Source: Nitrospira sp. (GTDB taxonomy: Bacteria; Nitrospirota; Nitrospiria; Nitrospirales; Nitrospiraceae). From it: 35,333 nucleotides of DNA. A model generated the notes under the pieces. The model was not told where the DNA came from. It did not search any database and worked only from the letters and a program-made list of their open reading frames with translations. The position numbers and the translations under genes were made by a program. Shown here one piece after another: positions 24,045 through 32,882 of the stretch (position 1 is the first letter of the stretch; each line of letters opens with the position of its first letter). The stretch lies in NCBI GenBank assembly GCA_019636835.1, contig JAHBWU010000042.1, positions 1 through 35,333 of the forward strand, given 5' to 3'.

Positions 24045-25640
24045 TTGGGCGAAACGCGAGTTGACCTCCAACATCTCCTTGAAGACCTGCGCGATGCCTA
24101 TCCCGGCGCGCTCGAAGAAACCATTTTGACTGAAGTGGTGGCCAATTCGCTGGACTCCGGCGCCACCTGCCTTCGTCTGAAGGCAGACCCAGCTTCTTCA
24201 ACGCTGACCATCGTGGACGACGGATCGGGGATGAGGCGTAGAGATCTTGTGCGCTACCACGATCTGGCCTCCAGCACCAAGGCACGGGGGCACGGCATCG
24301 GTTTCGCCGGAGTCGGGATCAAGCTTGGTCTGCTGGTCTGTGAAAACGTCGTTACCGAAACCAGGCGCGGCAAGGAACATGTGGCGAGCCTTTGGCACTT
24401 GGCCGGTCGGCACAAGGCGCCGTGGAAATGGATTCCTCCGCCGGGGTTGGTGCACGATCGCGGCACGGCGGTGCAACTGAAGCTGCACAATGCGCTGTCA
24501 CCGCTCTTGGATGAAGGTTATCTCGAAGGGACGTTGCGTCGCCAGTATCAGCCGCTCTTCCAACCGGAGTTCGGCGAGGTGCTTGCCGTGCATTATCCAA
24601 ATGGTTTCCGATTCGAGATCAATGGACGAGTGTTGGAGGGTCAGCATGTCGTCGGCGCGGAGGTATCGAAGCTTGCGGTCTGCCTACAACGGAAGCGCAA
24701 GCCGGTGGCTATCGGGTATCTGGCTCGAAGTGAGTTCCCCCTTCCTGAAGACCATCGGGGCATGGCGGTCAGTACCTTCGGCAAAGTCATCAAGCGCGGA
24801 TGGGACTGGCTGGGGATTACGCCGGCCGCGCCGGACAGAATAGCCGGGATGATCGAGGTTCCGGCTCTCGCCGCCGCCCTTACGCTCAACAAGGGAGACT
24901 TCGTCCGTGTCGGCTCGCGGGGCGTGCTGTACCTCGGATATCGCAAGGCCATCCAAGAGGCGGTCTCACGGCAACTGGCCCATTGGGGCGATCGTCGCGA
25001 AACGGACGACAAAACCAGCCGCCGAGCCGTGCGGCCGATGGAGCGTGACCTGGAAACCGTCTTGGTGGAACTGGCCGATGAATTTCCGCTGCTGGCGTCG
25101 TTGGTCGAGCAGCGAGCAGGTGGCCAAAAGCGGCTGCCTATCGGACGATCAGGGTCGGCGGAGAATGGGCAGGAACTCCTTGCTACATCCATTATGGGCG
25201 GCGCGGAAGTTTCTGAAGAAGTCGGGATTGCCCCGCCAACGTCGCAGGAACCGGGCGCACTCCCGCAAGCGGACGAGGGATCGCAAGACGGAGCGCAGCG
25301 TGATGCGGAACCGTCGGCTGGTGTCGCCACCGTGCCGGGTGCCAAAGCTAAGCCTCGACCTGGCCGCTATGGACTGAGCATCCGATTCGAATCGCTGCAG
25401 GGAGATCCGGACCTTGGGCGTCTTGTCGAATCAACGGTCGTCATCAACGATACGCATCCTGCCTATCGCCGGGCTGTCGCCTCCCGCTCCGAGGGTTACC
25501 ACATCGCGCTAACGGTGTCGTTGGCTTTGGCGAGATTGGCCGTGCCGGCGGCAGAAGAGCACGAATTCGTAACGGCATTTCTGACTCATTGGGGTGAAGC
25601 GCTGGATCGGGCTCCGCGCAGATTCCGTAAGAGCCGGTGA
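24045..25640 (+). CDS. MutL-like GHKL ATPase of unknown function
   Basis: A 531-aa protein with an N-terminal Bergerat (GHKL) ATP-binding fold like that of MutL, Hsp90 and MORC proteins. It has the catalytic Glu30 and Asn34 in TEVVANSLDSGA, the magnesium/ATP loop TIVDDGSGM (about 56-63) and the lid GIGFAGVGIKLG (84-95). Residues about 100-340 look like a transducer domain. A Pro/Gln/Glu-rich linker (about 365-430) leads to a C-terminal domain (GRYGLSIRFES to the end). It lacks the MutL C-terminal endonuclease signature. Start is TTG 24045, with AAGG upstream. It precedes uvrA by 94 bases on the same strand, which hints at DNA repair, but this is only context. Confidence 0.75.
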   Translation: MGETRVDLQHLLEDLRDAYPGALEETILTEVVANSLDSGATCLRLKADPASSTLTIVDDGSGMRRRDLVRYHDLASSTKARGHGIGFAGVGIKLGLLVCENVVTETRRGKEHVASLWHLAGRHKAPWKWIPPPGLVHDRGTAVQLKLHNALSPLLDEGYLEGTLRRQYQPLFQPEFGEVLAVHYPNGFRFEINGRVLEGQHVVGAEVSKLAVCLQRKRKPVAIGYLARSEFPLPEDHRGMAVSTFGKVIKRGWDWLGITPAAPDRIAGMIEVPALAAALTLNKGDFVRVGSRGVLYLGYRKAIQEAVSRQLAHWGDRRETDDKTSRRAVRPMERDLETVLVELADEFPLLASLVEQRAGGQKRLPIGRSGSAENGQELLATSIMGGAEVSEEVGIAPPTSQEPGALPQADEGSQDGAQRDAEPSAGVATVPGAKAKPRPGRYGLSIRFESLQGDPDLGRLVESTVVINDTHPAYRRAVASRSEGYHIALTVSLALARLAVPAAEEHEFVTAFLTHWGEALDRAPRRFRKSR

Positions 25641-25664
25641 TCCCGGTCAGGTTCCCCTGCATGG

Positions 25665-25670
25665 TATAAT
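25665..25670 (+). promoter_or_regulatory. Possible -10 element before uvrA
   Basis: A perfect TATAAT lies 65 bases upstream of the uvrA start in the gap after the GHKL ATPase gene. No good -35 is seen at 16-18 bases upstream, so promoter activity would need an activator or an extended element. Confidence 0.35.
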
Positions 25671-25734
25671 CCCACCTTTCTTGAAAATGTGCTGAGATAG
25701 CGGCCTCGCGTCTTACGCTTCACGGAGATCAGCG

Positions 25735-28242
25735 ATGGGCAATTTCATCATCATCAAGGGCGCGCGAGAACATAATCTCAAGAACATCGACGTGGAGATC
25801 CCGCGCGACAAGCTGGTGGTCATCACCGGCTTGAGCGGGTCCGGCAAGTCGTCGCTTGCTTTCGACACCATCTACGCGGAAGGGCAACGGCGGTACGTCG
25901 AATCGCTGTCTGCCTATGCCCGGCAATTTCTTGAACAGATGGGGAAGCCAGATGTCGATTCGATCGAAGGCCTGTCTCCCGCGATCTCCATCGAGCAGAA
26001 AAGCACCAGCCACAATCCCCGTTCCACCGTCGGCACGGTTACGGAAATCTATGACTATCTTCGGCTGCTCTTTGCCCGCGTCGGCCGTCCTTACTGTTAC
26101 CAATGTGGGGATGAAATCACCGCGCAGACTGTGACGCAAATAGTTGATGCCATCGCCTCGTTGCCGGAAGGGGAGAAGTTTCAAATTCTGGCGCCGATCG
26201 TGCGTGGGCGAAAGGGTGAATACCGGAAGGAATTGCTGGAGATGCGTAAGGCGGGCTATGTGCGCGCCCGCGTGGACGGCAAGGTCGTGGATCTCGGTGA
26301 GGACATCCCGCTCGACAAACAGAAGAAGCACACGATTGAAATCATCGTCGATCGATTGGTGATGAAGGCCGGTGATGCGCTCATGCGCCGGCTGGCCGAT
26401 TCGGTCGAAACGTCGGTCAAGCTGACCGGGGGGTTGGTCGGCGTCTTAACGGAAGATGCTCGAACGAGGCTCTATAGCGATAAACTGGCCTGTATCAATT
26501 GCGGCGTGAGCTATCCGGAAGTCACCCCTCGGGTGTTTTCCTTCAACAGCCCGCATGGCGCCTGTCCGGCGTGCGACGGTATCGGCTATGCCATGACGCC
26601 GGGCGGTCAGGAGGAAGAAGATTTCACACTGCTGGAACCCTGCGAAGTTTGCCGTGGAGCGCGGCTGAGGCCAGAAAGTTTGTCGATTAAACTTGCCAAA
26701 AAGTCGATCGCCGAGGTGACCAGCCTTTCGGTTCGCGCGGCGGCGGATTTTTTTCTGTCGCTGAAGTTTACTGATCGGGAACTGGTCATTGCGCATCGGA
26801 TTCTGAAAGAGATTCGGGAGCGATTGGGCTTTCTGGTCAATGTGGGTTTGGACTATCTGACGCTCGATCGGGCTGCAGCAACCTTATCCGGGGGCGAAGG
26901 GCAACGCATCAGATTGGCTACGCAGATCGGGTCCGGCCTGGTTGGTGTCTTATACATACTGGATGAACCCTCGATCGGACTTCACCAACGCGATAATCGC
27001 CGGTTATTACAGACGTTGCTGAGGTTACGTGATCTCGGCAACACAGTGGTGGTCGTAGAACATGACGCCGAGACGATGCAGGCCGCCGATCATCTTCTCG
27101 ATATGGGCCCAGGCGCCGGCTCACATGGTGGGCATGTCATCGCGCAAGGGACGCCTCAACAGATTATGGGCGACCCCAACTCACTGACGGGCCAATACCT
27201 ACGTGGCGCGCAGACCGTGTCCGTGCCGCAACGGCAGCGAAAGCCCAGAGGTATGCTTTTTATAGTCGAGGCACAGAAACATAACCTAAAAAACCTGACA
27301 GCGCGAATTCCGCTAGGCCTGATGACATGCGTGACCGGCGTATCGGGGTCGGGCAAGAGCACCTTGGTGCTGGAAGTGCTCTTTCACTCGCTCTCTCAGT
27401 TGCTCTATCACAAGAGACCGAAAATCGATGGGTGCAAAGAATTGAGAGGCGTCGATGCGCTCGACAAAGTGATCGACATCGATCAATCGCCGATAGGGCG
27501 TACTCCTCGATCCAATCCCGCTACCTATACGGGCTTGTTCGGTTATATCCGCGATCTCTATTCCAATCTGCCGGAATCCCGTGTCCGTGGCTATAAGCCG
27601 GGGCGTTACAGCTTCAATGTGAAGGGTGGGCGGTGCGAGGCTTGTCAGGGGGACGGGCTCATCAAGATCGAGATGCATTTCTTGCCCGATGTGTATGTGA
27701 CGTGTGAGGTGTGTAAGGGACAACGCTACAACCGCGAAACACTGGAGATTTTGCATAAGGGCAAGAGTATCGCCGATGTGCTGAACATGACGGTGGATGA
27801 CGCGTTGGAGTTCTTTGAACATATCCCTTTGATCAAGGCGAAGCTCCAGACCTTGCATGATGTCGGCTTACACTATGTGAAGCTGGGACAATCAGCGACG
27901 ACGCTCTCTGGTGGTGAAGCGCAGCGGGTGAAGCTGTCACGTGAACTCTCCAAGCGGGCCACAGGCCGCACGATGTACATCCTCGATGAACCGACAACCG
28001 GCCTGCATTTTGCCGACGTGCAGCGATTGCTCGATGTGCTGGATCGGCTTGTCGAAGCAGGGAATACAGTTCTGGTCATCGAACATAATCTAGACGTGAT
28101 CAAAAATGCCGATTGGATCATCGACTTGGGACCGGAGGGCGGAGATCGAGGCGGCGAGATCGTTGCTGAAGGACCCCCAAGAGAGATTGCAAAGGCAAAA
28201 CGATCGTATACGGGACAGGTGTTGAAAGAAGCGGGAGTGTAG
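25735..28242 (+). CDS. uvrA: Excinuclease ABC subunit A, UvrA, lacking most of the insertion domain
   Basis: UvrA is the damage-sensing ATPase of nucleotide excision repair. At 835 aa it is about 100 shorter than usual. Present are: first Walker [10 protein letters not shown], the UvrB-binding region (about 115-230), the first zinc module (CINC near 253, CPAC near 277), both LSGGE signatures, second Walker [10 protein letters not shown], second zinc module ([18 protein letters not shown]), and both Walker B motifs ([24 protein letters not shown]). The missing part lies between CPACDGIG and [10 protein letters not shown]: about 25 residues here against roughly 100 in E. coli. That stretch is the DNA-contacting insertion domain. 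The frame is intact, so this looks like a natural short form rather than damage. Confidence 0.95.
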   Translation: MGNFIIIKGAREHNLKNIDVEIPRDKLVVITGLSGSGKSSLAFDTIYAEGQRRYVESLSAYARQFLEQMGKPDVDSIEGLSPAISIEQKSTSHNPRSTVGTVTEIYDYLRLLFARVGRPYCYQCGDEITAQTVTQIVDAIASLPEGEKFQILAPIVRGRKGEYRKELLEMRKAGYVRARVDGKVVDLGEDIPLDKQKKHTIEIIVDRLVMKAGDALMRRLADSVETSVKLTGGLVGVLTEDARTRLYSDKLACINCGVSYPEVTPRVFSFNSPHGACPACDGIGYAMTPGGQEEEDFTLLEPCEVCRGARLRPESLSIKLAKKSIAEVTSLSVRAAADFFLSLKFTDRELVIAHRILKEIRERLGFLVNVGLDYLTLDRAAATLSGGEGQRIRLATQIGSGLVGVLYILDEPSIGLHQRDNRRLLQTLLRLRDLGNTVVVVEHDAETMQAADHLLDMGPGAGSHGGHVIAQGTPQQIMGDPNSLTGQYLRGAQTVSVPQRQRKPRGMLFIVEAQKHNLKNLTARIPLGLMTCVTGVSGSGKSTLVLEVLFHSLSQLLYHKRPKIDGCKELRGVDALDKVIDIDQSPIGRTPRSNPATYTGLFGYIRDLYSNLPESRVRGYKPGRYSFNVKGGRCEACQGDGLIKIEMHFLPDVYVTCEVCKGQRYNRETLEILHKGKSIADVLNMTVDDALEFFEHIPLIKAKLQTLHDVGLHYVKLGQSATTLSGGEAQRVKLSRELSKRATGRTMYILDEPTTGLHFADVQRLLDVLDRLVEAGNTVLVIEHNLDVIKNADWIIDLGPEGGDRGGEIVAEGPPREIAKAKRSYTGQVLKEAGV

Positions 28243-28363
28243 AACGGGACGGCTGGTTATCCTTCGTGCTCGCGCAACGCGCACACAAGTTGATCAGATG
28301 GTGATCGTAACGGGCGGTGCTCGTTGCATGCGCGCAGTGAAGGACAACCACCCGTCCCGTTCT
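28241..28363. repeat. Long inverted repeat after uvrA
   Basis: The arms 28241-28265 and 28339-28363 are complementary at 23 of 25 positions, starting at the uvrA stop codon (AGAACGGGACGG ... CCGTCCCGTTCT). Inside them GTGCTCGCGC...GCGCAC and GTGCTCGTTGCATGCGCGC pair again with a small bulge, giving a hairpin of about 40 bp around a loop at 28290-28315. It could terminate uvrA transcription or be a short non-autonomous mobile element. No target duplication was found. Confidence 0.8.
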
Positions 28364-28544
28364 AGGGGTGGGGGGGAGAGGGATATTTCGAAGGTTGCCA
28401 TCGTTGATATGTAGCGGCGGCATCCGGCTTGTTACTGTTGGCCCCGTGCGACTCTAAAGCGCGATGAAGCATCGCATGCCGTCAAGCACGGCACTTTCTT
28501 CGGCTACATTTCTCCGTGCTCGCGATGGCGACTCCTGAAAGCTT

Positions 28545-28570
28545 CATCCTTCCACCCGGGTGGAAAGATG
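28545..28570. promoter_or_regulatory. Palindrome upstream of the HNH gene
   Basis: TTCCACCCGGGTGGAA (28550-28565) is a perfect 16-bp palindrome. CATC and GATG extend it on each side past one mismatch. It sits 40 bases before the preferred HNH start at 28610, a good place for a repressor site. The rest of 28364-28544 shows a G-rich stretch (28364-28380) and nothing else I can name. Confidence 0.5.
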
Positions 28571-28609
28571 AGAAGGGTTGGGGAGGCGTCTCAGACGGGT
28601 AAGAAAACA

Positions 28610-29599
28610 ATGACGGCGAATATTCGATGCATCTATTGCCAGGAGGATAAGCCAGAATCGGCGTATGAAAGATCTGAGCACGTCATTCCTCAGTCGTTTG
28701 GTAAATTTCTGAACAACTTTACGCTTCTGCATCTTGTTTGTGATGCGTGCAACCAATTCTTTGGTGACAATCTTGAGCTAGCTCTCGCACGTGACACGCT
28801 GGAGGGACAATCCCGAACAGATTTTGGTGTAAAGAAAGCAGAGGACTTTAGGTCACCTGGGCATCAGAGCCGAATCAGAATCAAGATTGACGAGGGTCCC
28901 TTTAAGGGAGCATATGCTTACCGCGATTATTCGGAGGTCGATGGGAAGGTTACACTCCAACCTGTTCCACAGATAGGGTTTCTTCAGGTGGAATCAGGGG
29001 AGCGCAAGTATTTCCCTCTCAACGAGATTCCAGACAAGCAACAGTTCGAAGAATTGGGGCTCAGCTTCCAGGGTCCGAAAAGTATTAGAGTTGTTGGCCT
29101 TGGCGTAGAGGAGGCCTCAAAGAAGCTCGCTGAGAAAGGCATTTCTTTTCGGTATGAGGGTGACGTGGTATCCATGCGCGAATCCCAATCCATACTTACC
29201 GAAGAGCAGGCCACAATCGATCACACGATTTTTCGTGCCACAGCAAAAATTGCTTTTAACTATCTCGCTTACTGGGAAGGTGGTGAATTTGTTCGGCAAT
29301 TATCTTTCGATTGGATTCGAAACTTCGTGAGGTATGGTGTTCAGGCACCATATCCGCTTGTTAGGGTAAGTCAGCACCCAATTCTCGCTGATGAGGACAT
29401 GAGAAGAAGAGTGGGACATTTAGTAACAATTGCTTGGGCTGCAGATGGAGTGTCGATTTTTGCACAAGTGTCGCTTCTTAACTTGTTTACGTATTCAGTT
29501 GCTCTTGCGAGAAATTATGAAGGTGTGCGGAGGAACGTTGTACGAGGACATTTCTTCAACACGTATGACGGAAAGATTCTCGAACTGGGTACGAACTAA
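28610..29599 (+). CDS. HNH endonuclease-like protein
   Basis: A 329-aa protein with an N-terminal HNH nuclease domain of the SEHVIP type: Cys7/Cys10 (CIYC), Glu23-His24 (SEHVIPQSFG), Cys44/Cys47 and Asn48 (CDACNQFFGD). The Cys pairs bind structural zinc, and His24 with Asn48 and a later Asn would form the active site. The remaining 270 residues are of unknown fold and may recognise the target. Sampled base composition is about 40-45% GC against about 60% in neighbours, suggesting recent acquisition. The frame is open to an ATG at 28568 inside the palindrome; the domain starts within a few residues of the later ATG. It could serve in defence or in a mobile element. Confidence 0.75.
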   Translation: MTANIRCIYCQEDKPESAYERSEHVIPQSFGKFLNNFTLLHLVCDACNQFFGDNLELALARDTLEGQSRTDFGVKKAEDFRSPGHQSRIRIKIDEGPFKGAYAYRDYSEVDGKVTLQPVPQIGFLQVESGERKYFPLNEIPDKQQFEELGLSFQGPKSIRVVGLGVEEASKKLAEKGISFRYEGDVVSMRESQSILTEEQATIDHTIFRATAKIAFNYLAYWEGGEFVRQLSFDWIRNFVRYGVQAPYPLVRVSQHPILADEDMRRRVGHLVTIAWAADGVSIFAQVSLLNLFTYSVALARNYEGVRRNVVRGHFFNTYDGKILELGTN

Positions 29600-29649
29600 G
29601 AAGCAAGATGTGTGAATAGACTCTTCCTGATTCCAGTCATGCGCTGACA

Positions 29650-29680
29650 GCTTTCAGTCTGTTTGGTGTGGTCTGAAAGC
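29650..29680 (+). terminator. Hairpin after the HNH gene
   Basis: GCTTTCAG (29650-29657) and CTGAAAGC (29673-29680) form a perfect 8-bp stem about 50 bases after the HNH stop. No T-tract follows. It marks the right side of the low-GC segment. Confidence 0.4.
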
Positions 29681-29833
29681 AAGTCGATAGTTCCTTCCGG
29701 TATTTGCTCATTTGCTTTCACGCCGCACCCTTCCAGTTGATCCGATCGTTCCACACCCGCTTGCAGCTCATCCTTTAGGCCACTACAATATCGCGCAATT
29801 CATCCCGACCGTTGAGCGAAGGGGGATAATGGT

Positions 29834-32356
29834 ATGCCGAAGGCGAAGAAAATAGATTCCAGCGAGAAGGCCGGGAGCGCCTCGAAGAAATCCATGCCGT
29901 CATCCTCGCTTGCCTCGTCCACTGCTGAAGATTTCGAAAAGCTCGGCGTGTTTTATATGGGACGGCCCTATGATCTCGCTACGAAGCAGGCCAAGCCGGG
30001 ATGGCTTCTGTATGACTCGAAAGATCTGGTGACGCACGCAGTCTGCGTCGGCATGACCGGCAGCGGCAAGACGGGGCTCTGTCTGGCACTCCTCGAAGAG
30101 GCGGCGATCGACAACATTCCAGCCATCATCATCGATCCGAAGGGCGACCTCGGCAATTTGATGCTGACGTTTCCATCGCTCAAGGGTGAAGACTTTCAAC
30201 CCTGGATCAACGAGGACGATGCGCGCAAGAAAGGCTTGTCATCAGCCGACTATGCGAAGGCTCAGGCTGAATTATGGACGAAAGGTTTGGCAAGTTGGCA
30301 ACAGGACGGTTCGCGTATTCAGCGACTGCGGGATGCAGCAGACGTCGACATTTACACGCCGGGCAGCAATGCCGGGTTGCCGGTGTCTATCCTCAAGTCG
30401 TTCGCCACACCGGCTGCCGATGTGCGTGAAGATGCGGAGCTATTGCGAGAGCGAATCAGTACGACCGTCACGAGTCTGCTGGGTCTGCTCGGTATCGAGG
30501 CGGATCCGATCCAAAGTCGCGAGCATATTCTCCTGTCCACCATTCTCGATCACACCTGGAAAAAAGAAGAGGATCTTGATCTCGCGGCATTGATCCAAGC
30601 CATCCACTCGCCGCCGGTCTCGAAGATCGGCGTGATGGACGTGGAGTCCTTCTTTCCCTCGAAAGAGCGGTTTGCACTCGCGATGAAGCTCAACAATCTA
30701 CTGGCTGCCCCAGGATTTCAGGCCTGGATGGAAGGCGAAGCTCTGGATATTCAACAGCTTCTGTACAGCTCGTCGGGCAAGCCACGGCTGGCGATCTTCT
30801 CCATCGCGCATTTGAATGATGCCGAGCGCATGTTCTTCGTGACGCTGTTGCTCAGCCAGATGGTCGGATGGATGAGAGCGCAGTCGGGTACCACCAGCCT
30901 GCGAGCGCTTCTCTACATGGATGAGATCTTCGGCTACTTCCCGCCTGTAGCCAATCCTCCTTCGAAACTCCCCCTGATGACCTTGCTCAAGCAGGCGCGC
31001 GCGTTCGGACTGGGAGTTGTGCTTGCCACACAGAATCCCGTGGATCTCGACTATAAGGGGCTGGCCAACACCGGTACCTGGTTCATCGGACGATTGCAGA
31101 CGGAACGCGACAAGGCGCGTGTGCTTGAGGGATTGGAAGGGGCTTCGACCAGCGCCGGGAAGAAGTTTGATCGAGGACGTATGGAGCAAACGCTGGCTGG
31201 TCTTGGCAATCGCATCTTTCTCATGAACAACGTGCATGAGGACGAACCGGTCGTATTTGAGACACGATGGTGTCTCTCCTATTTGCGCGGTCCTCTAACA
31301 AGGACACAGATCAAGCAGCTCATGGAACCCCGCAGGACTGAGCAGCGAGGACTGAGGACTGAGACTTCTCGCTCAGCACTCAGCACTCAGTTCTCAGCAC
31401 TGAAATCTCGTCCCATGCTGCCTCCGGATGTGCCGCAGCACTTTGTGCCGTTGCGGGGAACTAAACCGGAGGGGAGCGAATTGGTCTATGCTCCCATGCT
31501 GTTGGGCTCATCTCAAATCCGTTTCTCCGATGCGAAAAGCGGGATCGACAGCACGCTGGACTTAGCGGTGTTGGCGCCCATCGCAGACGGTGCCGTAGCT
31601 GTCGATTGGGACAAGGCAACAGCAGCGGAATTGGCCGTGGCCGATCTTGAGCGAGATCCAGAAGAGGGAGCCCATTTTTTAGCGCTGCCGGCAAGCGCCG
31701 GCAAAGTGAAGAGCTATGTCGATTGGAACAAAGAGTTTGGTGGCTGGCTCTTCCGGACACAGAAGGTGGAGTTGTTTAAGAGCCCCAGCACCAAAGAAGT
31801 ATCAAAACCAGGGGAATCCGAGCGGGATTTCCGCGTGCGGTTGCAGCAAACCGGGCGGGAACAACGCGATAAGGGCGCCGAGACACTCCGCCGGAAATAT
31901 GCATCGAAGATCGCGACGCTTCAAGAGCGCATCAGGCGAGCGGATTTGCAGAAGGAAAAACAGCAAGCCGAATCCCGCTCCAGTCAAGTCCAGGCAGCGA
32001 TTTCCGTGGGTGCTTCCATCCTTGGGGCGTTTCTGGGGCGGAAGACGATCAGCGCCTCGAACATCGGCCGTGCCACAACCGCCATTCGGAGTGCCGGCCG
32101 TGTCATGAAAGAGTCCAAAGATGTCGGGGCGGCGGAAGAAAATGTTGCAGCGCTCCAGCAGCAACTGGCCGATCTCGAAGCGCAATTCAAATCCGAGAGT
32201 GATGCCCTTGCCGTGGCAACCGACCCCTTGAATGAAAAGCTTGAAGCCATCTCAATCAAGCCTACCAAGGCCAACATCGCAGTCAAACTTGTGACCCTCG
32301 CTTGGACACCGTATTGGCGAGATACTGAAGGCAGGCTCGCGCCCGGTTGGACGTAA
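29834..32356 (+). CDS. HerA/DUF87-type ATPase with C-terminal coiled coil
   Basis: An 840-aa predicted DNA-translocating ATPase of the HerA-FtsK superfamily. Residues 1-32 are a Ser/Lys-rich lead. The motor has Walker A GMTGSGKT (73-80), IIIDPKGDLGNLML (about 98-111), Walker B LLYMDEIFGYFPP (about 357-369) and sensor ATQNPVDLDYKGLANTGTWFIG. Residues about 500-523 (RTEQRGLRTETSRSALST) are encoded by a repeat element. The C-terminal third has two coiled-coil stretches (about 675-715 and 755-785) around a Gly-rich segment (SVGASILGAFLGRK) and ends in a conserved-looking TLAWTPYWRD. HerA proteins act in DNA end processing, conjugation or phage defence. No NurA partner is adjacent, and the role is unknown. 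Confidence 0.8.
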   Translation: MPKAKKIDSSEKAGSASKKSMPSSSLASSTAEDFEKLGVFYMGRPYDLATKQAKPGWLLYDSKDLVTHAVCVGMTGSGKTGLCLALLEEAAIDNIPAIIIDPKGDLGNLMLTFPSLKGEDFQPWINEDDARKKGLSSADYAKAQAELWTKGLASWQQDGSRIQRLRDAADVDIYTPGSNAGLPVSILKSFATPAADVREDAELLRERISTTVTSLLGLLGIEADPIQSREHILLSTILDHTWKKEEDLDLAALIQAIHSPPVSKIGVMDVESFFPSKERFALAMKLNNLLAAPGFQAWMEGEALDIQQLLYSSSGKPRLAIFSIAHLNDAERMFFVTLLLSQMVGWMRAQSGTTSLRALLYMDEIFGYFPPVANPPSKLPLMTLLKQARAFGLGVVLATQNPVDLDYKGLANTGTWFIGRLQTERDKARVLEGLEGASTSAGKKFDRGRMEQTLAGLGNRIFLMNNVHEDEPVVFETRWCLSYLRGPLTRTQIKQLMEPRRTEQRGLRTETSRSALSTQFSALKSRPMLPPDVPQHFVPLRGTKPEGSELVYAPMLLGSSQIRFSDAKSGIDSTLDLAVLAPIADGAVAVDWDKATAAELAVADLERDPEEGAHFLALPASAGKVKSYVDWNKEFGGWLFRTQKVELFKSPSTKEVSKPGESERDFRVRLQQTGREQRDKGAETLRRKYASKIATLQERIRRADLQKEKQQAESRSSQVQAAISVGASILGAFLGRKTISASNIGRATTAIRSAGRVMKESKDVGAAEENVAALQQQLADLEAQFKSESDALAVATDPLNEKLEAISIKPTKANIAVKLVTLAWTPYWRDTEGRLAPGWT
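31334..31403. repeat. Heptad repeat inserted in the HerA-like coding sequence
   Basis: Ten contiguous 7-mers: AGGACTG at 31334, 31348 and 31355; then, after a short centre, GCACTCA at 31376 and 31383, with variants GTTCTCA and GCACTGA. The two halves are complementary. The array resembles the intergenic one at 19114-19187. It stays in frame, adding about 24 residues between the motor and the C-terminal domain. Confidence 0.8.
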
Positions 32357-32442
32357 CTTCACTTTAGGGCTGGATGTCGCGGGGATGTTACCCAATTCCA
32401 GGGGAATCTCTAGCGGCTAAGGCATGCGCGTTCGACTAGGTT

Positions 32443-32789
32443 ATGCTTGTCCTGATCGTCGATGACCATCCTCTTCTCCGCCAAGCTATCAGGGGAGTCA
32501 TAGAGAGCCATTTCCCTTCCTCGGTGGTACGGGAAGCGTCTACCGGAGAGGAAGCAGTCCGTATCGTACAGGAAGAACGCGTGGAAGTCGCGATCCTGGA
32601 TATCGGTCTGCCGGATTTCAGCGGCTTAACCGTATAGACGGTTCAAACAACTGCGTCCTTCCCTCATATGCTTGGTGCTGACCACCGCGTCTGCTGTTTC
32701 ACATGGATGGATATCTGGAAAAACCGCTGACGGTCGAAGCGATCAAGGCTGCCGCGGCGCCCAAGATTTCCAGATCCCCATCTCACTAG
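32443..32789 (+). pseudogene. Broken response regulator receiver gene
   Basis: The first 64 codons encode a good receiver start: MLVLIVDDHPLLRQAIRGVIE, then VAILDIGLPDFSGLTV with the phosphoacceptor Asp. A stop (TAG) at 32635-32637 ends the frame. The family sequence continues in a shifted frame as FKQLRPSLICLVLTTA. It resumes in another frame at 32709 as GYLEKPLTVEAIKAAAA, the normal Lys-Pro end of a receiver, and closes at 32787-32789. Part of the alpha4 region is also missing. So it has at least two frameshifts and a deletion. What its output domain was, if any, is unknown. Confidence 0.8.
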
Positions 32790-32882
32790 CGTCATTATCT
32801 CCGCGATCAAGACGGGAGATGGCGCCGGTTCCTCAAATGAATTATCGGACCAGCTGATGCAGAAGGACGTTCCCTTCATTGC

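Noticed and set aside
23845..24285. N-terminal extension of UbiE
   Set aside because: The extra 147 residues are Arg/Trp/Cys-rich without domain character and overlap the divergent ATPase gene; UbiE homology starts at 23844.
28241..28363. Integron attC site
   Set aside because: It folds like one but lacks the conserved RYYYAAC and GTTRRRY ends, and no integrase gene is present.
28364..28380. G-quadruplex
   Set aside because: Runs of G are present but there are not four separate G-tracts of three or more within normal loop lengths.
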